In this document: positions 1-4,734 of the stretch, in pieces | How the letters are laid out: each line of letters opens with the position of its first letter | Position numbering within the stretch: position 1 is the stretch's first letter | From: Pseudomonadota bacterium | Lineage (GTDB): Bacteria > Pseudomonadota > Gammaproteobacteria > Enterobacterales > Enterobacteriaceae | Direction of reading: 5' to 3' | DNA length: 7,675 bases | NCBI GenBank assembly: GCA_023454395.1 | Contig: JAEYFY010000314.1 | Coordinates: 1-7,675, forward strand | Made by a program: the position numbers and the translations under genes | Notes under the pieces: model-generated | Database searches by the model: none | What the model was told of the DNA's origin: nothing | Seen by the model: only the letters and a program-made list of their open reading frames with translations

Positions 1-76
1 GACCTGGTACTAAAGTAATAAAAATAACGCCTAAAAGGTATGTCCAAATATTTGAAATACCGATACTTTCTAACAT
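1..76 (-). CDS. leuE: Leucine efflux protein LeuE (LysE/RhtB family), N-terminal fragment
   Basis: Only the first 25 codons are inside the window; the gene continues past the left edge. The reverse-strand ATG at 76-74 opens a peptide beginning MLESIGISNIWTYLLG and ending in TLVPG. This matches the start of E. coli LeuE (YeaS), with its NYWTYLVG segment and the LVPGP motif at the end of the first membrane helix. LysE/RhtB proteins are inner-membrane amino-acid exporters with about six helices, and LeuE exports leucine and related residues. A weak AAGG-type ribosome site lies about 9 bases upstream of the ATG. The family assignment is firm for so short a piece; the exact substrate is inferred from the LeuE-like N-terminus. 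Confidence 0.8.
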   Translation of the reverse strand, partial: MLESIGISNIWTYLLGVIFITLVPG

Positions 77-119
77 ACGACGCCTTTTTTAAAAAAATAA
101 CATGCTGAATATGTGAGCT

Positions 120-147
120 ATCATATCCATAATAATTTTTTTGTAAA
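120..147 (-). promoter_or_regulatory. Candidate sigma-70 promoter of leuE
   Basis: On the minus strand, TTTACA (147-142) and TATGAT (125-120) are separated by 16 bases, each matching five of six consensus positions. Transcription would start near 113, giving a leader of about 37 bases before the leuE ATG. This is pattern recognition only, in an AT-rich region where chance matches are common. Confidence 0.45.
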
Positions 148-153
148 ACAATA

Positions 154-174
154 ATCTTTACAATAGATAAAGAT
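154..174. promoter_or_regulatory. Dyad with T-N11-A geometry upstream of leuE promoter
   Basis: ATCTTTA (154-160) and TAAAGAT (168-174) form a perfect 7-bp inverted repeat around a 7-base centre. T158 and A170 are separated by 11 bases, the spacing typical of LysR-type regulator sites. The centre (164) lies about 50 bases upstream of the predicted leuE start. Which regulator binds, if any, is unknown; no regulator gene adjoins leuE inside this window. Confidence 0.3.
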
Positions 175-186
175 AAGTTAATTACT

Positions 187-209
187 CTGCTTTTGGATAT
201 GAAAGGCAG
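187..209 (+). repeat. Stem-loop followed by T-rich stretch
   Basis: CTGCTTTT (187-194) pairs with AAAGGCAG (202-209), with one G-T wobble, around a 7-base loop. A run of seven T begins about 10 bases after the stem. It resembles a plus-strand intrinsic terminator with a displaced T tract. No plus-strand gene lies upstream in the window, so its role is unclear. Confidence 0.25.
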
Positions 210-308
210 TTTGTAAGTCTTTTTTTGTTATTAATTTTAGATTTAAAAACCAGTTTGAATTATAGTTATAGTATGATGCTGAAATTAAAATTTATACAGA
301 TTTAGCAT

Positions 309-330
309 CTAATTAAAGTCATTTAATTGG
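309..330. repeat. Short inverted repeat with tetraloop
   Basis: AATTAAA (311-317) and TTTAATT (322-328) form a perfect 7-bp stem around GTCA. A T-G wobble and an outer C309-G330 pair extend it to 9 bp. It is almost all A-T, so chance is a realistic explanation. Confidence 0.3.
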
Positions 331-421
331 AGTTATAAACTGCATTGTGGTTTAAATTTAGATGTAATATCCTATTGTTTGTTTTGTGTTATGGTTCATT
401 ATTCTTTTTGTGATCTTGAGC

Positions 422-449
422 GATATTTTATTTTTAACATTAAAATATC
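422..449. repeat. 9-bp perfect inverted repeat upstream of the unknown ORF
   Basis: GATATTTTA (422-430) and TAAAATATC (441-449) are perfect reverse complements around a 10-base, T-rich spacer. It lies 27 bases before the GTG of the next ORF and could be a regulator site or a weak structure. No protein family is indicated. Confidence 0.35.
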
Positions 450-476
450 CTTACTGATTAATCTTATGAAAAATAA

Positions 477-797
477 GTGTTTTTATTGATATCAGGTGCG
501 TTAATTAGCACGAAAAGAGAGAGAATAAAAAAGATTATATTTACCAAAACCATTATTCTAGGTTGTTTTTACCGTTATTTTGCATTTATCTCCACACCAG
601 AGATGGAGTTACGCCATTTTGCTCAAAATGAGATTATTGCAACTGAAGATTACATTGATAATAGTGATGAACATCACCCTGAGCGAATTGCATATCATGC
701 ACAAGCGACTTTTTATGATAATTTTACGCAAACAGGTAAACTAATAATAAAATGGGTTACTGTTGGTGTGACATCGTCATCTTTATTATGTGAATGA
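477..797 (+). CDS. Unrecognised 106-codon ORF, possibly a gene remnant
   Basis: I do not recognise this protein. The only upstream start is a GTG at 477 with no evident ribosome site; the first in-frame ATG is at 603, also without a good site. Residues from about 43 to 95 are the most gene-like part, hydrophilic and rich in acidic residues and histidine (for example NSDEHHPERIAYHAQ), whereas the first 40 residues come from AT-rich sequence and are basic and hydrophobic. An ATG at 466 in the neighbouring frame gives MKNKCFY and stops; shifting frame by one base there would join a short lysine-rich start to FLLISGALIS, which looks like a signal peptide. After the TGA stop (795-797) the same frame continues as VAQELVYEKRNLY to a TAA at 837-839. 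These signs fit a decayed or rearranged gene, but a genuine small gene or a spurious ORF is equally possible. Confidence 0.25.
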   Translation: MFLLISGALISTKRERIKKIIFTKTIILGCFYRYFAFISTPEMELRHFAQNEIIATEDYIDNSDEHHPERIAYHAQATFYDNFTQTGKLIIKWVTVGVTSSSLLCE

Positions 798-810
798 GTT
801 GCACAAGAGC

Positions 811-839
811 TTGTTTACGAAAAGCGGAACCTCTATTAA
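811..839 (+). promoter_or_regulatory. Candidate promoter of the GNAT gene
   Basis: TTGTTT (811-816) and TATTAA (834-839) are separated by 17 bases, giving a start near 846 and a leader of about 32 bases to the ATG at 878. Both hexamers are only moderate matches. It overlaps the tail of the preceding unknown reading frame. Confidence 0.3.
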
Positions 840-877
840 CGCCTTATTGCGTACCACGATTCAGCTAGAGAACCATT

Positions 878-1645
878 ATGGATGCACAACTGTATAAAGA
901 ATTTAAAATAGTAGAAAAAGCCTTTTGGTCAGAAATTTGTGAAAATAATATTCGTATTGGTGATCATACTCACTGCTTTATGACACCAATGGATGCTGCC
1001 ATTTTTAACTTTATTTATTTGCGCCAAGGCGCAACAGAAAGTTCATTCCAGCAAGCCAGTACCCTTTTCACTTCGCAGAAAAAAAATCATATTTTGGTAT
1101 TACCAGAGTCATTATTGCCTGAATTTGAAGAAATAATAAAAAATGCAGGTTATACCGGCGATGGCATGACAACCGCAATGTATTTAACATTGTCTGACGC
1201 GGTATTCCCATCTTACAGAAATAATCCTTGCGATATTATTTTAACCAATCATAACCTTGAACAGTGGGCGCACCCATTAAAAACGGCGTTTCCTGTGGGA
1301 GATGATAGTGATGATACGATTGTTAATGAATATATTCGTTATCACCAAAAAGCATTAGATAATGGCGCAGCTATTTTCCATTACGCGTTATTAGTTGATG
1401 GTCAGCCAGTCTCTTCATTAACGTTAACAATACACGATAAATTAGCGCGTTTTGATGATATTGGGACAGATATTGCCTATCAAGGTAATGGTTATGCAAC
1501 ACATTTGATTAAGCATGTTTTAGAGTTTTGCCGTGAACAAGGCGTTGAACGTTGCTTCTTAGATGCCTCAGCAGATGGTTTAGCGTTATACCGTAAGTTT
1601 GGTTTTAAATCGCTCTTTAACTACCTCAGTTTTATTAAAGAATAA
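878..1645 (+). CDS. GNAT-family N-acetyltransferase with N-terminal extension domain
   Basis: A 255-residue protein whose C-terminal half is a GNAT fold, transferring acetyl from acetyl-CoA to an amine. The acetyl-CoA pyrophosphate loop is visible as YQGNGYATHL (residues 201-210), the Q-x-x-G-x-G/A motif A, followed by a helix with HVLEFCREQGVERCFL. The later motif B is LYRKFGFKSL (237-246), typical of the GNAT C-terminus. Residues 165-190 supply the preceding beta strands (FHYALLVDGQPVSSLTL). Residues 1-115 are not a recognisable second GNAT copy, though such proteins often carry a degenerate one. The ATG at 878 is preceded by TAGAG at a suitable distance. It stands alone: a candidate promoter lies just upstream and a strong terminator just downstream. 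The substrate cannot be told from sequence; a small molecule, peptide or protein N-terminus are all possible. Confidence 0.85.
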   Translation: MDAQLYKEFKIVEKAFWSEICENNIRIGDHTHCFMTPMDAAIFNFIYLRQGATESSFQQASTLFTSQKKNHILVLPESLLPEFEEIIKNAGYTGDGMTTAMYLTLSDAVFPSYRNNPCDIILTNHNLEQWAHPLKTAFPVGDDSDDTIVNEYIRYHQKALDNGAAIFHYALLVDGQPVSSLTLTIHDKLARFDDIGTDIAYQGNGYATHLIKHVLEFCREQGVERCFLDASADGLALYRKFGFKSLFNYLSFIKE

Positions 1646-1658
1646 AAGCAGTTTTATG

Positions 1659-1694
1659 AATAGGCTCAATCATGTTTGTAGAGCCTATTTTTTT
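1659..1694 (+). terminator. Rho-independent terminator after the GNAT gene
   Basis: AATAGGCTC (1659-1667) and GAGCCTATT (1681-1689) form a perfect 9-bp stem with a 13-base loop, and a run of seven T (1688-1694) follows directly. It begins 14 bases after the GNAT stop codon. Read on the minus strand it lies downstream of the acetyltransferase gene ending at 1700, but there it lacks a clean T tract, so it probably works mainly on the plus strand. Confidence 0.8.
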
Positions 1695-1699
1695 AAATA

Positions 1700-2299
1700 T
1701 TAATAAAGACTAAGTCTTTTCTCAGCGTTTTGTTTATCTTTATCGCTAATTTGTCTTATTACACGACAAGGATTTCCAACAGCAACGCAATTAGCCGGAA
1801 TAGATTTTGTTACTACACTGCCCGCACCTATAACGCAATTATCACCAATAGTCACACCAGGTAAAATAATACACCCCGCACCTAACCATACCGAATTACC
1901 GATAGTAATCGGTAATGCATATTCTAATTCACTGTTACGTATTTCAGGATCAATCGGATGAGTTGCAGTTAAAATGCTGACATTTGGCGCACACATCACA
2001 TTGTGTCCAATTTTCACAGGGGCGCAATCTAAGATAGTTAAATTAAAATTAGCGTAAAATGCTTCACCAATTTCAATTAACTGACCATAGTCACAATGAA
2101 ATGGTGGCTCTATAGTAAAATTATTGCCCGTTTTTCCTAAAAGCTGTTTTAAATATGTCTTTCTCTTTTCAACGTCAGAAGGACGCGTCATATTAAAATC
2201 ATAAATAATTTCACGCGCTTTTACTCTAAGTGGCTCTAAACTATCATTTTTACTGGCATGATAAAGATGACCTGATACCATTTTTTCGTATTCTGTCAT
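1700..2299 (-). CDS. Sugar O-acetyltransferase, LacA/Maa/NodL type (left-handed beta helix)
   Basis: A 199-residue cytoplasmic enzyme predicted to move acetyl from acetyl-CoA to a sugar hydroxyl. Residues 4-57 match the maltose acetyltransferase (Mac) N-terminal helical domain (EKMVSGHLYHA, VEKRKTYLKQLL). Residues 70-185 are hexapeptide repeats of the left-handed beta helix, such as ITIGNSVWLG, VTIGDNCVIGAG and VAVGNPCRVIR. The catalytic histidine is H114 in TATHPIDP, equivalent to His115 of LacA. The sequence mixes LacA-like parts (YANFNLTI, PCRVIR followed by DKDK) and Maa-like parts (TATHPIDP), so I give no gene name and the true sugar is unknown. Length fits the family (E. coli Maa about 183, LacA 203). 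The ATG at 2299 has a GGAG site seven bases upstream. The DJ-1 gene lies 81 bases upstream in the same direction with no clear terminator between, so co-transcription is likely. Confidence 0.88.
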   Translation of the reverse strand: MTEYEKMVSGHLYHASKNDSLEPLRVKAREIIYDFNMTRPSDVEKRKTYLKQLLGKTGNNFTIEPPFHCDYGQLIEIGEAFYANFNLTILDCAPVKIGHNVMCAPNVSILTATHPIDPEIRNSELEYALPITIGNSVWLGAGCIILPGVTIGDNCVIGAGSVVTKSIPANCVAVGNPCRVIRQISDKDKQNAEKRLSLY

Positions 2300-2380
2300 T
2301 GTGATGCTCCGAATTTGAAATAAAACAGTTTAGATAAACGTCAATATTAATTTCCTTATTCTAGCGTTAATTAACTTAAA

Positions 2381-3139
2381 TTAGCGGTGTTTTTTAAGTC
2401 CATTAAGTGCGGCTTGATGAAATTGATCATTTAAATTAGCGGTTAAGCTTTGTGAAATAGCGGTCATTTCAGCTCCTGCTAAAGTGGGTGAACCCGTACC
2501 GAAAGGCGGACGAGGATCATATTCAATCGCTAATTCAACTAATTGAGCAAAAGGTGTGCCTAGTAATTGTTCCAATACTAATAATGAAGCATCGAATGAA
2601 CCAGTTGCAGGTCCTGAAGTATAAATATTACCATCGATAACAACATCGCTTCCTTCTACTGCTATGGCTCCCATATCAGGTAACATCGGAACGACATTTG
2701 AATTACTGGTCGCTCTTTTACCTTTTAATAATCCAGCAGCACCCAAAACTAAAGAGCCATAACATGTACCAATAATAAAACGCGCTTTATTACCCATTTT
2801 TGCGAAGAATGCCAATGTCTCTTCATCTTCAACAATCTCTGGTGGCACCATTCCAACTGCTAATACATCAAGATCTTCTGGGCACTCATCAAAAGTCATG
2901 GTTGGCATTGTTGGCCAGCCAATATAGCCTTCAACTAACTCTTTCTTTTTCCATATAAAATAGATTTCTGCGCTTGCAATAGTAAATACCGATTGAGCGC
3001 CATTAATATCCATCGGCATAAAACCGGGGCAAACAAAAATACCGACTTTGAGCGGTTTAGATTGTTGTTTACGCCCTTCTTCAACAAGCTTAATAATTGA
3101 AGGCATATTCTTTCCATACAGCATTTCATTGCGGATCAT
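2381..3139 (-). CDS. DJ-1/PfpI-family protein (class I glutamine amidotransferase-like), altered nucleophile motif
   Basis: A 252-residue protein with a DJ-1/PfpI (ThiJ) domain from about residue 29 to 205. The first strand and acidic residue are in VGIFVCPGFMPMDINGAQSVF, where D44 matches the aspartate of isonitrile hydratase (LDLTGP context). The nucleophile elbow is GTCYGSLVLGAAGLLKGKRA with C126. The family usually has C-T-G here and a histidine in the following TTHW; this protein has C-Y-G and then TSNSN. The later YTSGPATGSFDASLLVLEQL (173-192) is the usual helix following the cap. Known members are isonitrile hydratases, glyoxalase or deglycase-like enzymes, chaperones, and domains of AraC regulators; the changed residues argue against simply copying any of these. 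A 28-residue N-terminal extension precedes the domain. The ATG at 3139 has an AGGA site seven bases upstream. It is divergent from a TetR gene and probably leads a two-gene unit with the sugar acetyltransferase. Confidence 0.85.
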   Translation of the reverse strand: MIRNEMLYGKNMPSIIKLVEEGRKQQSKPLKVGIFVCPGFMPMDINGAQSVFTIASAEIYFIWKKKELVEGYIGWPTMPTMTFDECPEDLDVLAVGMVPPEIVEDEETLAFFAKMGNKARFIIGTCYGSLVLGAAGLLKGKRATSNSNVVPMLPDMGAIAVEGSDVVIDGNIYTSGPATGSFDASLLVLEQLLGTPFAQLVELAIEYDPRPPFGTGSPTLAGAEMTAISQSLTANLNDQFHQAALNGLKKHR

Positions 3140-3153
3140 TTTATTTTCCTATT

Positions 3154-3171
3154 TTGTACTAGTTAGTAAAA
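3154..3171. promoter_or_regulatory. Left TetR operator candidate
   Basis: TACTA-GT-TAGTA (3157-3168) is a perfect dyad with outer TT/AA pairs at 3154-3155 and 3170-3171. The 18 bases 3152-3169 match the reverse complement of 3208-3225 at 16 positions. It covers the expected DJ-1 transcription start. Placement beside a divergent TetR gene makes it the likely operator. Confidence 0.6.
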
Positions 3172-3192
3172 TAATGACATTTGTTTTATACT
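3163..3192 (+). promoter_or_regulatory. Candidate tetR promoter
   Basis: TATACT (3187-3192) is a good -10 box. The -35 is weak: TTAGTA (3163-3168) at 18 bases or TAGTAA (3164-3169) at 17. The start would be near 3199, leaving a leader of about 26 bases. The -35 region overlaps the left operator candidate and the right one lies in the leader, so autorepression is expected. Confidence 0.35.
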
Positions 3193-3199
3193 GAGTAAA
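3171..3199 (-). promoter_or_regulatory. Candidate promoter of the DJ-1 gene
   Basis: On the minus strand, TTTACT (3199-3194) and CATTAT (3176-3171) are separated by 17 bases. Transcription would begin near 3164, inside the left pseudopalindrome, so a protein bound there would block initiation. Confidence 0.45.
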
Positions 3200-3203
3200 T
3201 ACA

Positions 3204-3225
3204 TTTATTACTAAATGGTACAAAA
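3204..3225. promoter_or_regulatory. Right TetR operator candidate
   Basis: TACTA-AA-TGGTA (3209-3220) is an imperfect dyad, with outer TTT/AAA at 3204-3206 and 3223-3225. It is the near-identical inverted partner of the left site, with centres 52 bp apart, close to five helical turns. It reaches the first base of the tetR start codon. Confidence 0.55.
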
Positions 3226-3842
3226 TGAAAAAGAAAGGTCGCCCTCGCCGTTACGATAGTGATGCTGCACTTGAAAAAATAATGGCATTATTTTGGCGCA
3301 AAGGATTTACAGCAACATCAATGGATGACTTGGTCATTGAAACACAAATGAATAAGCCTAGCCTTTATGCCGCATTTGGTAATAAAGCGGCCTTGTATGA
3401 GAAAGCAATTGAACGCTTTAATCATATTGCTTCTACACGTTATCGCCATGAACTTGAGAAACAATCACTTCAAGACAACGTGACAGAAAGAATAAAGCGC
3501 TATTTGATTTCAGCTATCCATTTTTATACTGATAGTGAAGGTTTAGCTGGCTGTATGGTACTTTCAACTGCAGTGAGTGAAGTTGAAGATCCGGCAATAA
3601 AAACAATGCTAAATCAGGTTATTAACGCACAAACTCAGCAAGTTGAAGATGCCTTGCAAGAAGCGTTAGAAGCGGGAGAATTAAAAGAAGAAACAGATAT
3701 TCACGCTATTGCGTTGGGTGTGGTTGCTCTTTTACATTCAATCTCATTAAGGGCAAGAGCCGGTGCCACAGTCAATGAATTACTGCCATTTGCTGGTATT
3801 TCGCAGACTTTACTCATGCCTTATGTATCAGATTTAAAGTAA
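3225..3842 (+). CDS. TetR/AcrR-family transcriptional regulator
   Basis: A 205-residue DNA-binding repressor. The N-terminal basic GRPRRYD leads into the TetR domain (about residues 10-65), with the helix-turn-helix at TSMDDLVIETQMNKPSLYAAFGNK split across residues 31-54 and the conserved KAALYEKAI after it. Residues 80-205 form the ligand-binding and dimerisation part. It contains one cysteine, C110, in EGLAGCMV; its setting resembles the redox-active Cys106 region of E. coli NemR (ISGCLT), although a Gly-Cys here is common in several TetR subfamilies. The ATG at 3225 has no real Shine-Dalgarno sequence, only a weak ATGG, and it lies at the edge of the right operator candidate, suggesting low, autoregulated synthesis. 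The start is supported by the typical MKKKGRPRR opening. It is divergent from the DJ-1 gene across 85 bp and probably represses it. Confidence 0.9.
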   Translation: MKKKGRPRRYDSDAALEKIMALFWRKGFTATSMDDLVIETQMNKPSLYAAFGNKAALYEKAIERFNHIASTRYRHELEKQSLQDNVTERIKRYLISAIHFYTDSEGLAGCMVLSTAVSEVEDPAIKTMLNQVINAQTQQVEDALQEALEAGELKEETDIHAIALGVVALLHSISLRARAGATVNELLPFAGISQTLLMPYVSDLK

Positions 3843-3843
3843 A

Positions 3844-3864
3844 GGCTGTTAATACAGCCATTTT
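3844..3864. terminator. Bidirectional terminator between tetR and the TauE-like gene
   Basis: GGCTGT (3844-3849) and ACAGCC (3854-3859) form a perfect 6-bp stem around TAAT. The plus strand continues ATTTTATT, and the minus strand continues TTTACTTTA. It lies one base beyond the tetR stop and just before the end of the convergent exporter gene at 3866, so it serves both genes. Confidence 0.7.
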
Positions 3865-3865
3865 A

Positions 3866-4591
3866 TTAAGAATAAATGCCATTAAATAGCAGTGAGCCAC
3901 CCGCAAAAATCAGCATAGCATCTAATAGCCATTGAAAAAGTTTTGGTGTCAGTTTTAATACCAGTTTTTTACCAAGGTAATTTCCTACGGTTAAACCACA
4001 ACCGACTAACACCCCGCTAATAAAGATAAAACTATTAACTGCACCCAGTTGGCTAAATGTTAGGGCTTTGGTGAGATAAATAACAAATGAGGCAGCCGCT
4101 TCAGTCGCAAGTAATGGCCCTAATGTCAGACCATATGCAGAAAATATGGGGATAGTTAATGGCCCAGTGGAAAACACAACTCCCGTTAAATAGCCGATAA
4201 CAGCACCGGCAATAATAACTTGGGACGTTTTCATTTTGATTTGATGTTTGCGTATTAAGTGGATCACGGGGATCATCAAGATAAAAAACATTCCCATACC
4301 AATATTTAGCCATTTTTCAGACATTATCCATAATGTATTCGCACCAAGAATAACGGCTGGAATACCGGGTAAGAGATAATAAAATAGTGGTTTAAAGCGA
4401 ATGCTGTGACGCCATAAATAAATACGCGATAAATTTCCCATCACTGAAGCTAATGCCATAATAGGTACGGCTTCCTTAGCACCGAACACATAGGTCAACG
4501 CGGGAATTAGTAAAATAGAAGAGCCAGTTCCTACAACGCCACTAATTACACCAGACAATACTGCCAATAAAATAACTGCGATAAAACTCAT
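3866..4591 (-). CDS. TauE/SafE-family membrane transporter (putative sulfite or organic-anion exporter)
   Basis: A 241-residue integral inner-membrane protein, almost wholly hydrophobic, with roughly seven to eight membrane segments. It shows the two-fold internal repeat of the TauE/SafE (DUF81) family: residues 18-57 begin GVVGTGSSILLIPALTYVFG and residues 137-176 begin GVVFSTGPLTIPIFSAYGLT, aligning over about 40 residues. Basic loops at RHSIRFK (61-67) and RKHQIKMK (114-121) help set topology. Family members have been linked to export of sulfite, sulfoacetate and other small organic anions; the substrate here is not determinable. An ATG two codons upstream (4597) is open, but the AAAGGA ribosome site abuts that codon and suits the ATG at 4591 much better. 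It is divergent from a LysR gene whose product is the likely regulator. Confidence 0.85.
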   Translation of the reverse strand: MSFIAVILLAVLSGVISGVVGTGSSILLIPALTYVFGAKEAVPIMALASVMGNLSRIYLWRHSIRFKPLFYYLLPGIPAVILGANTLWIMSEKWLNIGMGMFFILMIPVIHLIRKHQIKMKTSQVIIAGAVIGYLTGVVFSTGPLTIPIFSAYGLTLGPLLATEAAASFVIYLTKALTFSQLGAVNSFIFISGVLVGCGLTVGNYLGKKLVLKLTPKLFQWLLDAMLIFAGGSLLFNGIYS

Positions 4592-4596
4592 TATCA

Positions 4597-4602
4597 TCCT
4601 TT
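4597..4602 (-). promoter_or_regulatory. Ribosome-binding site that decides the TauE-like start
   Basis: On the minus strand AAAGGA (4602-4597) ends five bases before the ATG at 4591-4589. The alternative ATG at 4597-4595 overlaps the last base of this site, leaving no spacer. The downstream start is therefore preferred. Confidence 0.65.
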
Positions 4603-4627
4603 AAGTTCAATAAGTTAAAGACGCTGT

Positions 4628-4656
4628 ATCATACCCGCCTTCTTTATTTTTACCTG
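4628..4656 (-). promoter_or_regulatory. Candidate activator-dependent promoter of the TauE-like gene
   Basis: On the minus strand TATGAT (4633-4628) is a good -10. The hexamer 17 bases upstream, CAGGTA (4656-4651), is a poor -35. This combination suits a promoter needing an activator, and a T-N11-A dyad begins at the same point. Start expected near 4621, with a leader of about 30 bases. Confidence 0.4.
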
Positions 4657-4670
4657 TGATAAAATGTCAC
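4656..4670. promoter_or_regulatory. LysR-type binding site candidate (T-N11-A dyad)
   Basis: GTGATAAAATGTCAC is a 15-base dyad with GTGA and TCAC arms; T4657 and A4669 are 11 bases apart, the standard LysR-family geometry. The centre is about 42 bases upstream of the predicted exporter start, bordering the poor -35. This is where an activating LysR protein would contact polymerase. Confidence 0.45.
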
Positions 4671-4681
4671 GGTATTGTGAG

Positions 4682-4711
4682 TTTTAATCAGAAAGCCGCT
4701 TTATTTATGAT
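4682..4711 (+). promoter_or_regulatory. Candidate lysR promoter
   Basis: TATGAT (4706-4711) is a good -10, with weak -35 candidates TTTTAA (4682-4687) or TTTAAT (4683-4688). The -10 sits at the centre of the 19-bp palindrome 4700-4718, so a protein on the palindrome would shut this promoter. Confidence 0.35.
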
Positions 4712-4718
4712 AAATAAA
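4700..4718. repeat. Perfect 19-bp palindrome in the LysR/TauE spacer
   Basis: TTTATTTAT and ATAAATAAA are perfect reverse complements around G4709. The element lies 17 bases before the lysR ATG. It lacks T-N11-A geometry but is a strong candidate for an autoregulatory site. Its pure A-T arms make chance more likely than for a mixed sequence. Confidence 0.5.
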
Positions 4719-4734
4719 CTTTGATGAGACAATT

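Larger units (their letters stand above)
77..476. other. AT-rich intergenic region between leuE and the unknown ORF
   Basis: No convincing gene was found here on either strand. The region is very AT-rich. It holds the leuE promoter and upstream dyad, three further short inverted repeats (listed separately), and a seven-codon ORF starting with ATG at 466 that closes at a TGA at 487. No recognisable RNA gene or mobile-element end was seen. Confidence 0.6.

Noticed and set aside
2317..2344. Separate promoter for the sugar acetyltransferase (TTGACG ... TATTTC, minus strand)
   Set aside because: The -35 is good, but the implied start falls inside the GGAG ribosome site, leaving no usable leader. 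Co-transcription from the DJ-1 promoter is simpler.
2366..2375. 10-bp palindrome GTTAATTAAC between the DJ-1 and acetyltransferase genes as a terminator
   Set aside because: It has no loop, almost no G-C and no T tract, so it cannot act as an intrinsic terminator.
2376..2443. 13-bp direct repeat TTAAATTAGCGGT at 2376-2388 and 2431-2443
   Set aside because: Only two copies; the second lies wholly inside coding sequence and the first overlaps the stop codon. In AT-rich DNA this can arise by chance, and no duplication of flanking sequence was seen.
2935..3129. 64-codon alternative-frame ORF on the minus strand
   Set aside because: It lies wholly inside the DJ-1 gene in another frame, and has no ribosome site or recognisable product.
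4101..4313. 70-codon alternative-frame ORF on the minus strand
   Set aside because: It is contained in the TauE-like gene, whose family repeats are clear in the other frame.
4655..4671. CRP-like site TGTGA...TCACG
   Set aside because: The arms are separated by 7 bases, not the 6 required by CRP, and the last base is G. The T-N11-A reading beside a LysR gene explains it better.
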